From assembly GCF_932274485.2 (NCBI RefSeq), contig NC_065882.2, positions 12,941,390-13,005,389 of the forward strand: a stretch of DNA of 64,000 nucleotides. The letters are read 5' to 3'. The position numbers were made by a program, and so were the translations under genes. Below, one piece after another: positions 35,271-46,139 of this stretch. The number at the start of each line of letters is the position of its first letter. The first letter of the stretch is position 1. This DNA is from Patella vulgata (Eukaryota; Mollusca; Gastropoda; Patellidae). The notes under the pieces are model-generated. The model saw only the letters and a list, made by a program, of their open reading frames with translations, made no database searches and had not been told where the DNA came from.

Positions 35271-35385
35271 AACAAAACCAAATATCATAAATATTTATTG
35301 GTATTCAGAACAAAACCAAATATCATAAATATTTATTGGTATTCAGAACAAAACCAAATATCATGAATATTTATTTTTTCAGAAT
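35271..35385 (+). repeat. 38-bp tandem repeat, three copies
   Basis: TATCATAAATATTTATTGGT recurs at 35283 and 35321, with a variant at 35359. A partial copy resumes at 35671 after the SINE insertion. Confidence 0.92.
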
Positions 35386-35670
35386 AGTGGCTAAGTGGGG
35401 AAGATGCTGGCTCACTAGCCTGGTGGTTGCTTATTCAATCCCTGCATTGCCCGGGGACAGCTGTCTAGTCGTTTGGATTGGATGAAAAACTGAGGTCCAA
35501 TGTATACACTGGTGTACATGTAAAGATCCCTTGGCAGTTGGAATTTGATATAAGAGTAGGCCATAGCCTAGTGCCACTGCCCAGGCTGCATGGTGTATGC
35601 CCGTCTTCATTAGCCCAGTAATAGGAGTAAAACAGTAGGACGTTAAACTCCATTTTATTTCATTCATTTA
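35386..35670 (+). mobile_element. SINE family B, full length, with target duplication
   Basis: The copy begins with a tRNA-like head: GTGGCTAAGTGGGGAAGATG for box A and GGTTGCTTATTCAATCCC for box B. It ends ACTCCATTTTATTTCATTC. TTCAGAA flanks it at 35379-35385 and 35671-35677. It interrupts the 38-bp tandem repeat. This copy best shows the whole family B structure. Confidence 0.9.
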
Positions 35671-35744
35671 TTCAGAACAAAACCAAACAAAGAATGTAAT
35701 TCCCATTTTAAAATTATGTTCAATGTTTCATTTCTCTGCTACGT

Positions 35745-35995
35745 CATACAGTGTGCTATGAGGAACAATTTGCTTGGACAGTGGCATTTTCATTCATGGA
35801 ATTTCCATTCACTGTTAATCAAATTCCAACTGCCAAGGGTTCTTTTATGTGAACACCAATGTGTTAGGAATAATAAAGAGGTCCATCAATAAATTGAAAT
35901 GTAAACCATAGCCTCTTCAGCCAAATAGTTTTACTGCTATTACTGGGCTAATGAAGACGGGCATACGCCATATAGTAAGCTATGAGGGAAATTTT
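35745..35995 (-). mobile_element. Two SINE family B fragments
   Basis: GTCATACAGTGTGCTATGAG with CAAATTCCAACTGCCAAGGG at 35745-35868, and ACTGGGCTAATGAAGACGGG with GCTATGAGGGAAATTTTC at 35938-35995. Confidence 0.75.
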
Positions 35996-37288
35996 CAATT
36001 TATCATATTTTTGTTAATACCGATTTGAATTGGAACATTTTTGGATTGATATTCGTTAAGAAAGAAAATTTTCACAATATTGTAGTTTACACAGGATTAA
36101 GAATCCCTCAATTCATACAAACAGGTTTACTAATTCAACCAATCACAGATCACAGAAAATATCAAATATCAGATAACACCCAAAATAAAATCAATTTTCC
36201 AACAAACCTAATCAATCAGCGAGCGTGATTAAAAACAGACAATATAATTAGAGATCTCTTAAGTTTAACAAATATACAGACTATAACACCAACTAAAGAT
36301 CCATTACTAATTCCTAACCAGGATTCTGACCTTTCAGTTTGATAGTTCAACTTCAAGAAATCAGGAGTAAAATTTCATGTTTCAGATAAAAACTAACAAT
36401 CTGCCTGGTAGTACCCCGTACCTGCCGGAGAAAATATGAAATTAATCTGCCATTTAACCTATGACTGACCTCTCGTGATTGAATATGAGCTTATAATTTG
36501 CCGGAAGCTACGATTGCCATTGTTTTACTTATAGTTCAAATGAAACAGTCGACTCCCTCCATCCATGTTTTGCATATTTTTTCAGGTTTTGTTTTTCTGG
36601 AACTTTTTGATGAGCCTGAAGCTCAATTTAACCTGTATCATGTGATTTGCATCGCATTTTCCCATACACATCCATGGTTCAGCGAAACAAAATATTCATT
36701 AGTTTGCAAAAACACAATAATTTATGGGCATTATTGGAAACCATAGGAGAATAGCATTCAGAAGGTCACCTATACATTTCAGCCAATCCTCTAAAAATTT
36801 TGAAAAGGCAGATTTTCCTGGCAATCAACATTGATGGGTTCAGAAAAGTTAGCTTTTCATTTTTACATACATCATTTTCAAATCTTCTCCCTTTCTAGTC
36901 AAACTGCACATCACGTTGGAACCCCAATATAAAATAAGTGATAATTGCACTTTTTGCCAAATATGGTATGGACAGACACAGTGACAAGATGACAGTATCA
37001 CTTAATACCTTGATATGTCATGTGTCACAAGATATCCCCCGTGATTTCAAATGTCAACCCAAGCAACATGTCGTATGGAGAAACCAAATCAGAAGAATGT
37101 GAAAGAGAAATCAGCAGATTAAATGCAATTCTTTAATGGAAGATTTCTGGAATAGATTTAATATTCTCGGCTAAGGATTTGGGGATCAGTAATTGCGAAA
37201 TCGTGCTTTGTTTGACAACAAGGCGTTTAAATAGAGGGAATGTGCAAGAGAGTTGAAGACGACACGTTTTCGTATTTAATAAAGGTAA
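35996..37288. other. Intron, nothing recognised
   Basis: Open frames at 36025-36228 and 36498-36746 resemble no known protein. No repeat family identified. Confidence 0.45.
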
Positions 37289-37530
37289 AACCAAATTGGG
37301 GTTTAATGTCCACTTGACACTAACTCGGACATTTCGGGACTAACATATTGTATATTATCATTTTCAATTATACAGAGATAGACATGGGGTTTAATGTCCA
37401 CTTGACACAAACAAGGTCATTTCAGGAATGATAACGCTTATCACTATTTCAATAATTCTCTGGCACGCATGGGAGGAATCTTGAGTACCCAAAGAAAACC
37501 CACAAGGTAACACAGACGACCCTACTCTCA
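37289..37530 (-). mobile_element. Two adjacent partial SINE family A copies
   Basis: TTGGGGTTTAATGTCCACTT starts a short copy, and ATGGGGTTTAATGTCCACTT at about 37385 starts a second one that runs to AACCCACAAGG and GACCCTACTC. Confidence 0.78.
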
Positions 37531-38840
37531 AATAATAGACAGGTAAGATCACTTGTTCCCCCCCCACCCACTCCACCCAATTGAACGCAATAATGACAAT
37601 ATCAAACTGATAATTCAAACAAAAACATTCAGCACACAGGAGTAGGGTTCATTTCGAAAACGATGTTTATAAGACTGAAGGGATCATCATTAAATCAGTT
37701 TTACGGATTGTATTAAGCTAGCATGTTATTACTGAAACGAGAACCTATTAATTATCAAGATTGCTTGGCGAATTCTCTAGGCTTGAAATCAATAGCCAAG
37801 AGACAAATATTAAAGCCAATGGAATCAAGTCCCCATTATGGTCTATAATGTTAAAATTAACTCCCCATACAGGCTCAGCTATACAGCAAGGCCAAACAAT
37901 CAGTTAATATGATCCTCCAAATTCATCAATTTCCTGTAAATGCACCGAGTTGACTTGTGGACAAAATTATTTATGGTTTGGATTTATTTTTTTTTTCATT
38001 TGTTGCTGAAGACCACTTAGAACAAGATGGTGGACAAAATTCAAATTGAATCAAATTTTTTATATATTTTGTTGAATATTTGTGCTTATCCCAGGCTTCT
38101 GATATTCAAGTCCAAATGGTTGTTCTTTTCATTATTTTAAGTGATGGCTGCCATGCATGAGGCAGATCATGCACACTCTTTCTAGGATCGTCACACAACT
38201 AATATTTTCCATTCTTTTTGTATCAAGGACACAATTTTCATCGTTTTTTTTTAAAAGGAATCATAAAAAATCAATAAACAATTATAGCAGAATTTATGGA
38301 TTGGAAGGGACGCAGAAACACAAGTCTGCATATATCATTAATCATGACGGGAGTGGACTTACAAAATAATAACTAAACATGATCGGAGTGGACTTAAAAA
38401 TAATATCTATGGCAGGTGATATGCACATCACCATGTTATTCGTTTAGCATTTTAAACACTTCTCCATTACAACAATCAATCTGGACAATGGGTGAAGAGC
38501 AAAGGTCAACAACCAACCGATACATAATACTTGGCATGCAATCTAATACCGCGTCCCATAATGTCCGAAACAATAACCGACAATACACTTCAATCATTCC
38601 CAGGTGGCAATTTGCTCATGTTTATTTTTTCGTTACAATATATGGGGTCCGGAATAGATCAGGATAGCCAACTACAGGTCGTTATTTCAACAATAAACAC
38701 CAGGTCTAAACTTCAACAATAAGTAATACGATCCTGTGAAACTAATTTACCGGAAGTAACAATACTATTATTGTTTATATAAAACAAATGACTGAGAGAC
38801 TATGTGTATAAAGGTTCATGTACTATTTATATATGACATA
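37531..38840. other. Intron, nothing recognised
   Basis: A small direct duplication (ATCATGACGGGAGTGGACTT and CATGATCGGAGTGGACTT, near 38341-38396) is the only structure I see. Confidence 0.45.
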
Positions 38841-38842
38841 CA

Positions 38843-39110
38843 TGGACAGTTGTTTTAAATTTCACCTGTCAATTAATGTAGAATAAACCTAAAAATGGAT
38901 AAAAATTGTCTCTATGTTAGTATCACCCTCAATCTATTTAAGAGAAAATGATTGACCGATTGAAAGGACAGTTGCTTTGAATTTCACCTGTCAATATGCA
39001 GAAAAAACAGATATTACCCTTAATAAAAGCTTAAAAATGGATAAAATTTGTCTCTGATGTTAGTTTCATCCTCAATCTATTTAAGAGAAAATGGTTGACC
39101 GATTGAATGG
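38843..39110 (+). repeat. Tandem duplication, about 125-bp unit
   Basis: TTTCACCTGTCAAT and CTCAATCTATTTAAGAGAAA occur in the same order in both halves, with ATGGATAAAA and TTGTCTCT between them. Confidence 0.88.
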
Positions 39111-39183
39111 ATATTGTTAGTCTCTCTTATCACCAAATATATTTCTGAATATGTGACAAATATTTTGTGATCCTCGATTACTG

Positions 39184-39285
39184 ATGGGAAATGACATGGG
39201 GGTTAACTGTCCACTTTTCCGCACCAACTAGGTTAATGAAGATGGGCATACGCAATTCAGTGTACTTCAGTGGGGAAATTGACAG
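39184..39285 (-). mobile_element. SINE family B, 3' part
   Basis: GGGGGTTAACTGTCCACTTT, CCGCACCAACTAGGTTAATG and AAGATGGGCATACGCAATTC match the reversed tail half. Confidence 0.75.
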
Positions 39286-39548
39286 GAATAATATAAAAGA
39301 AATTAAATGGGGTTTTAACAAAGACAACGTTAAGAGAAGAGGACTGGACCCTTTATTTGTGAAATTTTACAGTAAGAAATTTTAAGGTTACAGCTGGGGT
39401 TTTTTTATACAACTTCACAGTCACATGTTAGAAAGTAAACTAAATAACGGGAACAATAAAACTATAATTTCATCTGTCTTTGTTTCTAGTTATTTATAGC
39501 AGTTAAAATATTATATTTTTCACTTAAAAGTTTTCATTTTATATAAAT

Positions 39549-39775
39549 CAGAGAGAGAAATGAGGTCATTTCGGCTCTAACATATGGTTCAATTCTATTT
39601 CAATAATTCGCTTGAGCGTAGGGATCTTTAGCAGTGGGAGGAAACTGAAAGGACCCAGAGAAAACCCCTGAGGGTCATGTACAAGCGGGGCATCAAAACC
39701 ATGCCACTTGATGCAATGACAGACCTTATGGTTTCACTCACACCTGTTAAACCACTAGACCACCCAACCCCCCCT
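39549..39775 (-). mobile_element. SINE family A with a deletion near the tail
   Basis: GAGGTCATTTCGGCTCTAAC, GGGATCTTTAGCAGTGGGAG, GCAATGACAGACCTTATGG and the head end CCACTAGACCACCCAACCCC. Confidence 0.83.
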
Positions 39776-39794
39776 TTTATATCAATGATTCAAC

Positions 39795-39912
39795 AATTTG
39801 AATTGAATTTAATAGGGTTTAACATGCCACTAACTGGGTGAATAAATGAAAGCGAATTGGTGTTTTATGGCATGTCAGATCCGACCAAGCTAATGAAGAA
39901 AGGCAGATGAAT
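39795..39912 (-). mobile_element. SINE family B tail fragments
   Basis: TTAATAGGGTTTAACATGCC and GACCAAGCTAATGAAGAAAG are two short, diverged matches. Confidence 0.5.
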
Positions 39913-40611
39913 CTATTTAAGTAAGGACTGTAGACTTGTTCCGTGACTTTGCAGTACTAAAGGCCGCCGAGAGAGCTAAAGTTTAGGATAGTTTTCGAAA
40001 ATGAGCTACAAAACATTATTATTCTCTACTATTTTTTTCTTCAGGGAACTGAGGCAGTCAATATTTACATGTACTGCACAAAATGCTAAAGGGTTAATGA
40101 AACTTTCTAACAAGTAAAATGTGAATGAATTGACTACAATATGTGGGTGTATAAAATTTGGTTTAAGTACATCAAGGCGAGGTATTCGAATTATATAACA
40201 CACAAGACTTATACATTGGAAGATAAATCTGATAAAATCATTCCAACATAATTACTAGTCGATTACGTGAACATTGTTTAACATACAAGTCACATGATCT
40301 GTGTGTTAGTCAGGTCTTAAATTAACATCCAATTGAATAATAGAGGGTTAATTTAAGGGGATATAAGGGTTACACAATATGGCACAATATGACACAACCT
40401 TTGACAATCCTTCACCAAAGTCAACAAGGCAGAAAATGAATTGATAAACCCTGCTGTTAACCATTCAAAATACCCAGTGAAAATATTTTAATAAGATTTC
40501 TATAAAAGTTAATATTAACTTCACTTGACTTAACGCTAGATTTATTTAGTAAATTATTCTTAGTATAATAAACATATTTTGATATAATTATCTATTTGAT
40601 AATTTGAACAT

Positions 40612-41010
40612 TAGCAAATGGGGTTTAAATGCACCAACCGTGGGCTAATGAATACTTGCATTCATCATGCAACACAGTATGAGGGAAATTTTACAAAGCG
40701 TTCTAGTTGAGAACTTTTCTAAAACTATTTTAGATGTAATTTGAAGTATATGAAATCCTACTTTTCTGCACCATCCTGGCTAAAGAAGACGGGAATTATC
40801 CATGCAGTGTGCTAAGATGTAAATTTGTCACGTGTCCTGGTGTGTATGAAATATTAAATCACAAGTAAATGTTAATATTTGATGGCCACATAGAGATAAC
40901 CACAGAGCCAGAGCGTGAGAAACAGGACAAATTATGCCTGGGCAGCAGCGTTTTTGCCTACTCTTCATTGAATTCTAACTGCCAAGCATTCTTTAACATG
41001 CATACCAACA
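40612..41010 (-). mobile_element. Cluster of SINE family B fragments
   Basis: Three pieces: CAAATGGGGTTTAAATGCAC with GAGGGAAATTTTAC, then CCTACTTTTCTGCACCATCC with GCAGTGTGCTAAG, then TGCCTGGGCAGCAGCG with GAATTCTAACTGCCAAGC. They may be one element broken by other insertions. Confidence 0.6.
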
Positions 41011-41599
41011 TTGTATGGTCCTGGCTCCAGACCAGGGCTCCCGGTTCAGTTACATATGTCAGTCTTGATTGACAGTCTGTGAAATTTACAAGCCTGAGAA
41101 TATACCCGTCAATCAATATACATGCTTTAAAATTACAATGTCAAAGAATTCAATTTAAGGTTTTTTAAGTGTAAAAAAAAAATTATAAGTATGTAATAGA
41201 AAAACTTGATTCTTCCGAGAGAAGAAATCATGCTAATTTTGGGTAATAAAAATATGTCAAAAGTTGACCAACTGGAAAATTTTTGAAGGGAAAGCCTTGG
41301 AGCAGACAGGTCGACACTTGACCAGCTTTACTTTGATTGGCATGATTTTTTTTTTCAATCATTATAAGATATTATTTGATTGACAGTGAAGTTCACAAGT
41401 GAGATTTTCAGATAATAACGTGCAGATATTGAGTTACAAAATAAAGTTTCCACGCGATCTATTACAACCCATGGAAGAAGAAACCCGAGGAGAGTCGTAA
41501 AAGATATGTTAATAATCAATATAATGGTCGATGTCATGTTTGACTTGAGAGCTGTTTATAATTTATTAATAACACAGAATAAATGATGCCTGTTAAAGG

Positions 41600-41800
41600 G
41601 AAATAGGTACCGATCGGGCTAATGAAGACAGGCATGCGACATGTGATGTGCTACAAGTGAAATTTTGCTCATACAGTGGCATTTCTGCCTTTCTTTCGTC
41701 AAATTACATCTGTCAAGGGTTCTTTTACATGCACATCTTGGGATCTAGTTGTTTTGTCCCATCCAAATGACTAGACAGTGTTCCTTGCCAACCCCCTCTC
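41600..41800 (-). mobile_element. SINE family B, middle and 3' part
   Basis: CGGGCTAATGAAGACAGGCA, CATCTGTCAAGGGTTCTTTT and TTTGTCCCATCCAAATGACT occur in order. Confidence 0.8.
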
Positions 41801-41845
41801 CACCTTCTATGCAACAAAGAATAATTATCATTTTCAATTACTGAG

Positions 41846-42305
41846 AAATTGGGTTCAACGTTCCCTCAAAACAAACTAAATCATTTTTTAACTACATACG
41901 GTTCAATATCATTTTAATAATTAGCTTGCATGTAGGGTTCTTTAGCAGTGGGGGGGTTGGATGGCTGAATGGTTAGCGTGCGCGCGCTGTATCATAAAGT
42001 CTGTCATTGAGTCAACTGGCGTGGTTTCGAATCCCCGGTTGTACGTGACAAGGAGTAGGGTCGCCTGTCCAACCTCGTGGGTTTTCTCCGGGTCCTCCGG
42101 TTTCCTCCCACTGCTAAAGACCCCTACGCGCAAGCGAATTATTGAAATAAAATTAAAAACCATATATTAGTCCCGAAATGACCTAGTTTGTGTCGAGTGG
42201 ACGTTAAACCCCATATCTCTCTCTCTCTCTCTCTCTTTAGCAGTGGTAGGAAACCAGATGACCCAGGAGAAAACCCAGGTGACTCAATGATATAGTTTAT
42301 GATGT
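41846..42305 (-). mobile_element. SINE family A split by an opposite SINE A
   Basis: GAAATTGGGTTCAACGTTCC leads to TTCTTTAGCAGTGG at 41951. The copy resumes at 42234 with CTTTAGCAGTGGTAGGAAAC and ends at GACTCAATGATATAG. The interrupting copy lies between. Confidence 0.85.
41952..42233 (+). mobile_element. SINE family A, best full-length plus-strand copy
   Basis: Read in the plus direction it shows the whole family. The tRNA-like head has box A in GGATGGCTGAATGGTTAGCG and box B in GGTTTCGAATCCCC. The body follows with GGTTTTCTCCGGGTCCTCCG and GTTTCCTCCCACTGCTAAAG, then AAGCGAATTATTGAAATAAA. The end is GTGGACGTTAAACCCCAT and a TC run. TCTTTAGCAGTGG is duplicated at 41939-41951 and 42234-42246. 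The central part resembles the conserved central domains reported in metazoan SINEs, but I cannot name the domain with certainty. Confidence 0.93.
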
Positions 42306-42493
42306 GATATGATGTATATTTTTATTATTGATGTGATATTAGGCCACCTGTATATTTAACTAATCAAGAGAAGAACACCTGCATAGATCTGTTTCATGAC
42401 ATTACGATTTCAGATTCTATTTTAATAAAATGATTAGAATTTAAAGATATCATACAGTAATCTCTTCCATTTTGCAATCGCGTCAAAGGAGGT

Positions 42494-42715
42494 GAAATGA
42501 AATGAAATTAACATCCCGCCATTCTGCACCAACCAGGCTAATGATGACAGACATATGCCATACAGTGTGCTATGAAGGGAAAATTCTATCTGGACAGTAA
42601 CGCTTCCTCCTACACTTTGTCAAATTACAACTGGCAAGGGTTCTTTTACGTGCATGCCATTGTGAATACAAGATCTTGGTTTTTGTTCCCACTTCCCATC
42701 CAAACAACTAAATGT
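42494..42715 (-). mobile_element. SINE family B, 3' two thirds
   Basis: GAAATGAAATGAAATTAACA, CTGCACCAACCAGGCTAATG, GCCATACAGTGTGCTATGAA and AACTGGCAAGGGTTCTTTTA occur in order. Confidence 0.83.
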
Positions 42716-43127
42716 TTCTTACAACCGTCCTGGAGAACCACAACTGGATAATATTAACTCCAATTACACTAAAAGCTCAAGTTATATATTGTCACTTTAA
42801 ATCACCGATCAAATATTCGAACATCTGGAAATCTTCAACCTGCCGCAGCTGCACTAACAAATTACAAAACTCACATCTGACAGAAATCATTCGATACTCG
42901 AAAGATATCGACCAATGAATATAAATCTAACAAGATCAAACAATATTCATCCAATCAAATGTAATTTAAGCAGGATATGATACGTGTGTTATCACGTTAG
43001 AACAATGGGTCCGTTAATGAACGATCTTATCGTGATACTATCTGACATAATAAGACAAACTTAATAAGATATTGGATTTATTAGACCTGTCCATCTGTTC
43101 TTGTATTAGAGTACACCGTGTCATCTG

Positions 43128-43353
43128 CGATGGCAGCCATAGTGGCTCAGTGAGTAAGACACTGGCTCACTTAACCAGGAGGTTTTGAACTCACTGCCGG
43201 TGTTGGCTGAGAAAGTTCCTTAGGATTTTCCGGCCTGGTTTCCTCTTGCAGTGGTGCAGGAAGGAGGTCCTAGCAAGGGACGAAAAAGGACCTGGCAAGG
43301 GACAACGTATATGGGACGAGGTCCTTTGTACACATTTGCATGCATGTAATAGA
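43128..43353 (+). mobile_element. SINE family B, 5' two thirds with tRNA-like head
   Basis: AGTGGCTCAGTGAGTAAGAC resembles box A and GAGGTTTTGAACTCACTGCC resembles box B. The body follows with GATTTTCCGGCCTGGTTTCC and GGACGAGGTCCTTTGTACAC. The tail is missing. Confidence 0.82.
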
Positions 43354-43584
43354 ACTTTTATCTAGTGATCTAGTTTTAATTTGATTGGTTGTCTGGAAAG
43401 TTAACTTGACTTCAATTAGTTCTGTACTTGTGACATTGTTGATATTATATAATTTAATTATAATATCTATTGTAATAATGACGATAGAATTCCACATCTA
43501 TTCTTCAGAATAACAATACATAAATTCCATAAGAACTATTGTATATAGAAATGAACTGGTAGTATTAGTACACACCTAGATATA

Positions 43585-43690
43585 CCTATTGTAACTTTAT
43601 TGTATAGGATATAGGTAGACATGTATATTAGCAACGTTTATTGTATACAGGATATAGGTAGTTGTACACACATGTACATTAGCAACCATC
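43585..43690 (+). repeat. Tandem duplication, about 60 bp
   Basis: TTTATTGTATA(CA)GGATATAGGTAG and ACATGTA(T/C)ATTAGCAAC occur twice in the same order. Confidence 0.75.
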
Positions 43691-43880
43691 TTAGCCTCCA
43701 AAATCATTTAGTCAAATTTTTGGCCAAATCAGAAACTCATAGTCAAATTATTTATTTGTTATATTAATTACATACGAAATAAATGGTTACTAGTAAATAT
43801 ATTTATTTATTACAAGAAGAGTATTGTTTGTCTAGGGTGGTCACTGGGCCATGATTTACTTATTATAAGGTTGTTGTATA

Positions 43881-44071
43881 TCTATACTAATATTTGTGAC
43901 TGTCGTTTGTCTGTCTGTTCGGGGTTGGTGGCTACACTAGGTCTGCCCCGAGCCTGAAATTTGGGGTATAGGGGTAGCTCGGACCGGGGAGTAACATAGG
44001 CCAGGTGGCGTTAGTCTACCACTTCCGGTTTCGGGGTTATGACCCCCGAGCGAAGCCGGGCATTCTTCTAG
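43881..44071 (+). mobile_element. Short nonautonomous Helitron-like element
   Basis: The element begins TCTATACTAATATTTGTGAC and ends with a hairpin-forming CCCGAGCGAAGCCGGGC about 10 nt before TTCTTCTAG. That fits the Helitron rules: 5' TC, 3' CTRR (here CTAG), and insertion between A (43880) and T (44072). It is 191 bp and has no coding capacity, so it would depend on a Rep/helicase elsewhere. Confidence 0.8.
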
Positions 44072-44079
44072 TAGGATAT

Positions 44080-44203
44080 AAAGAGAGAAGTAAGGTTTAA
44101 CGTCCACTCAACACACACATGGTACAAGTTTATTTCAATAATTAGTTTCAATGTATGTAGGGGTCTTAGAAGTGGGAAGAAAACCTACGAGGTTGAAAAC
44201 CGA
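44080..44203 (-). mobile_element. SINE family A, diverged, head-truncated
   Basis: GTAAGGTTTAACGTCCACTC, GTTTATTTCAATAATTAG, GGGGTCTTAGAAGTGGGAAG and CCTACGAGGTTG. It starts a few bases after the Helitron end. Confidence 0.78.
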
Positions 44204-44519
44204 TGTTAGAGAGCATTCATGACCGTCTTATTTATATCAGTCATCCAGGTATTCATGCTTTTACCGCTCCTCTTTAATCCCTTATTAGTTTTTAATTATT
44301 CAACTATCAGACATTATTTCCGCTAGATCTAGTTTAGATGTAGGAGTATGTGGGATTTATTATACCTAGTGATGTATATATCATACCTACTGATATGTGT
44401 CATATACCTACAAAATAGATCTTATTCACTGATGGATCCTTAATAATCATTACCTTATAATAACATCTATTTATAAGACATTATAATAACATGGGATGGG
44501 TTTTAGGGCTCATTATTCT

Positions 44520-44625
44520 GAAAAGAAATAACCCAGTGCCTTACTCACTGAGCCACCGTGGCTCCTTGAGGGAGATGAAATGAAATGGAGTTTTATGGCA
44601 CGTCAGCTCCAACCACTCCTTGAGG
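44520..44625 (-). mobile_element. SINE family B head fragment next to a tail fragment
   Basis: AGTGCCTTACTCACTGAGCC is the reversed tRNA-like head. GAAATGAAATGGAGTTTTAT with GCACGTCAGCTCCAACCA is a separate tail. CTCCTTGAGGG occurs on both sides of the second piece and may be its target duplication. Confidence 0.6.
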
Positions 44626-45426
44626 GGATCAAATAACAATGAAGTATGATTACGTCCAAGTTATAATTTCCAGATCAGCAAAATAAAAATCATAATTACT
44701 CAGCCTTCTTGTATGGCATTTTTGGGTAGCTATATGAAAACAGAAGTTTTAACAAGGGGTCTAGAATGAATAATAATACCCTGTCTTGTGCAAGACACCT
44801 GTTACTTTCGATTCTTGGAATAATTAGCAAATTTTTAGGCCTGTAATTAGATTTCATTACCTAACTGAAGACTAACGGCGGCAATATACACATATGGTTT
44901 TGATTTTTACTTTATTCTGACGTACAATGTCTCTATGTTTTGCCGTCAGTAGGTGGACGGACATACTTCACTGATTAATGAAATGGCTAGGTAAATAACA
45001 AGAAAATTATGTTTAATTAATTCAAAATGTTGGACCACCGATCCAAGAATTCTAAAAATGTTTTTCGATAATCCCCGAAGATTGCCTCACATCAAATTGT
45101 GACATTCACACAGACAAACAAATAAACAAGCTGTCAGGTGGTGACATGCGGGGCCAAGATGGTGGAGACTTGAGAAAATAATCGTTTGAAAGTAGGTCTA
45201 GGTGTTTTAGGCGAGAATTTGTACGTTTCTAATTGTGTTAGTATTGGTTTGTGACCAAGTGTGTCTAGACCCAAAGGCATTTTGGATCGCTTCCCATGTG
45301 TATTTTCTTTGTTGCAATTGCTTTTAACTACTTGAAAATCATGAATATTTTGTTGTTCAGCATTTTGCTAAAATGTATCATTTAATGGACGGATCAGAAA
45401 GGGTGACTTGCTATAAGGCATATGTA

Positions 45427-45640
45427 ATGAAATGGAGTTTAATGTCTTACTGGGCTAATGAAGAAAGGCATATGACATCGGCATTTCAGCCTATACTTTA
45501 TTGTATTCCAAGGGTTCTTTATAAGCAACCCATCCTTTACTTGCATTTTTAGGTCGATCCGTTGACAAGATGCCCCCTCCCCCCTGGCCAACACCACGTT
45601 TGGATCTTAGACCTCCTGGTTGGTGAGCCAGTATAACAGG
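45427..45640 (-). mobile_element. SINE family B, internally deleted
   Basis: AATGAAATGGAGTTTAATGT, ACTGGGCTAATGAAGAAAGG, TCCAAGGGTTCTTTATAAGC and a head part, GACCTCCTGGTTGGTGAGCC. Confidence 0.8.
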
Positions 45641-45719
45641 CAGGAGCAGGTAAACTTTTATATTCAACTAGCTTAAATGTGTTCAGATGGAAAAGTTAAG
45701 CGTGCTTAACTATGTAGCC

Positions 45720-46135
45720 AATATCAAATCTTTTGCTGGATATATGTCATGTATGAAAATATCTGTGTTGCATGTTGCACGAAAATATAATCCTTGGAGA
45801 AATGATTTATGTATGAAAATAGTTTTTGTTGGAATATATAACATATGCATGAAAATATCTTTGTTGGAATATATAACTCAAGTAGGAAAATATCTTTGTT
45901 GGAGTATGTAACTCAAGTATGAAAATATCTTTGTTGGAATATATAACATGTGCATGAAAATATCTTTTCTGGATATATATCTTGTGTATGAAAATATCTT
46001 TGTTGGAATATATATATTTGTTGGAATATGTAACTCAAGTATGAAAATATCTTTATTGAACATATAATTCAGGTATGAAGATATATAATTAACGTAAGAA
46101 AATAGCTTTGTTGGAATATATGTAACTTATGTATG
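45720..46135 (+). repeat. Tandem array, about 35-bp unit, roughly 12 copies
   Basis: TATGAAAATATCTTTGTTGG followed by AATATATAAC(T/A) recurs with small changes and some shortened units. Open frames on both strands here come from the repeat. Confidence 0.9.
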
Positions 46136-46139
46136 TTGT

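Noticed and set aside
36380-36440. A pyrimidine-rich tract and CGGCAG followed by GTACGG on the minus strand, suggestive of an exon start
   Set aside because: The frame that matches phase 1 closes after nine codons and no donor precedes the stop.
41952-42035. A possible tRNA gene
   Set aside because: The A and B boxes are those of the SINE head; the segment does not close into an acceptor stem and is followed directly by the SINE body.
45687-46063. Open frames on both strands
   Set aside because: They come from the 35-bp tandem repeat.
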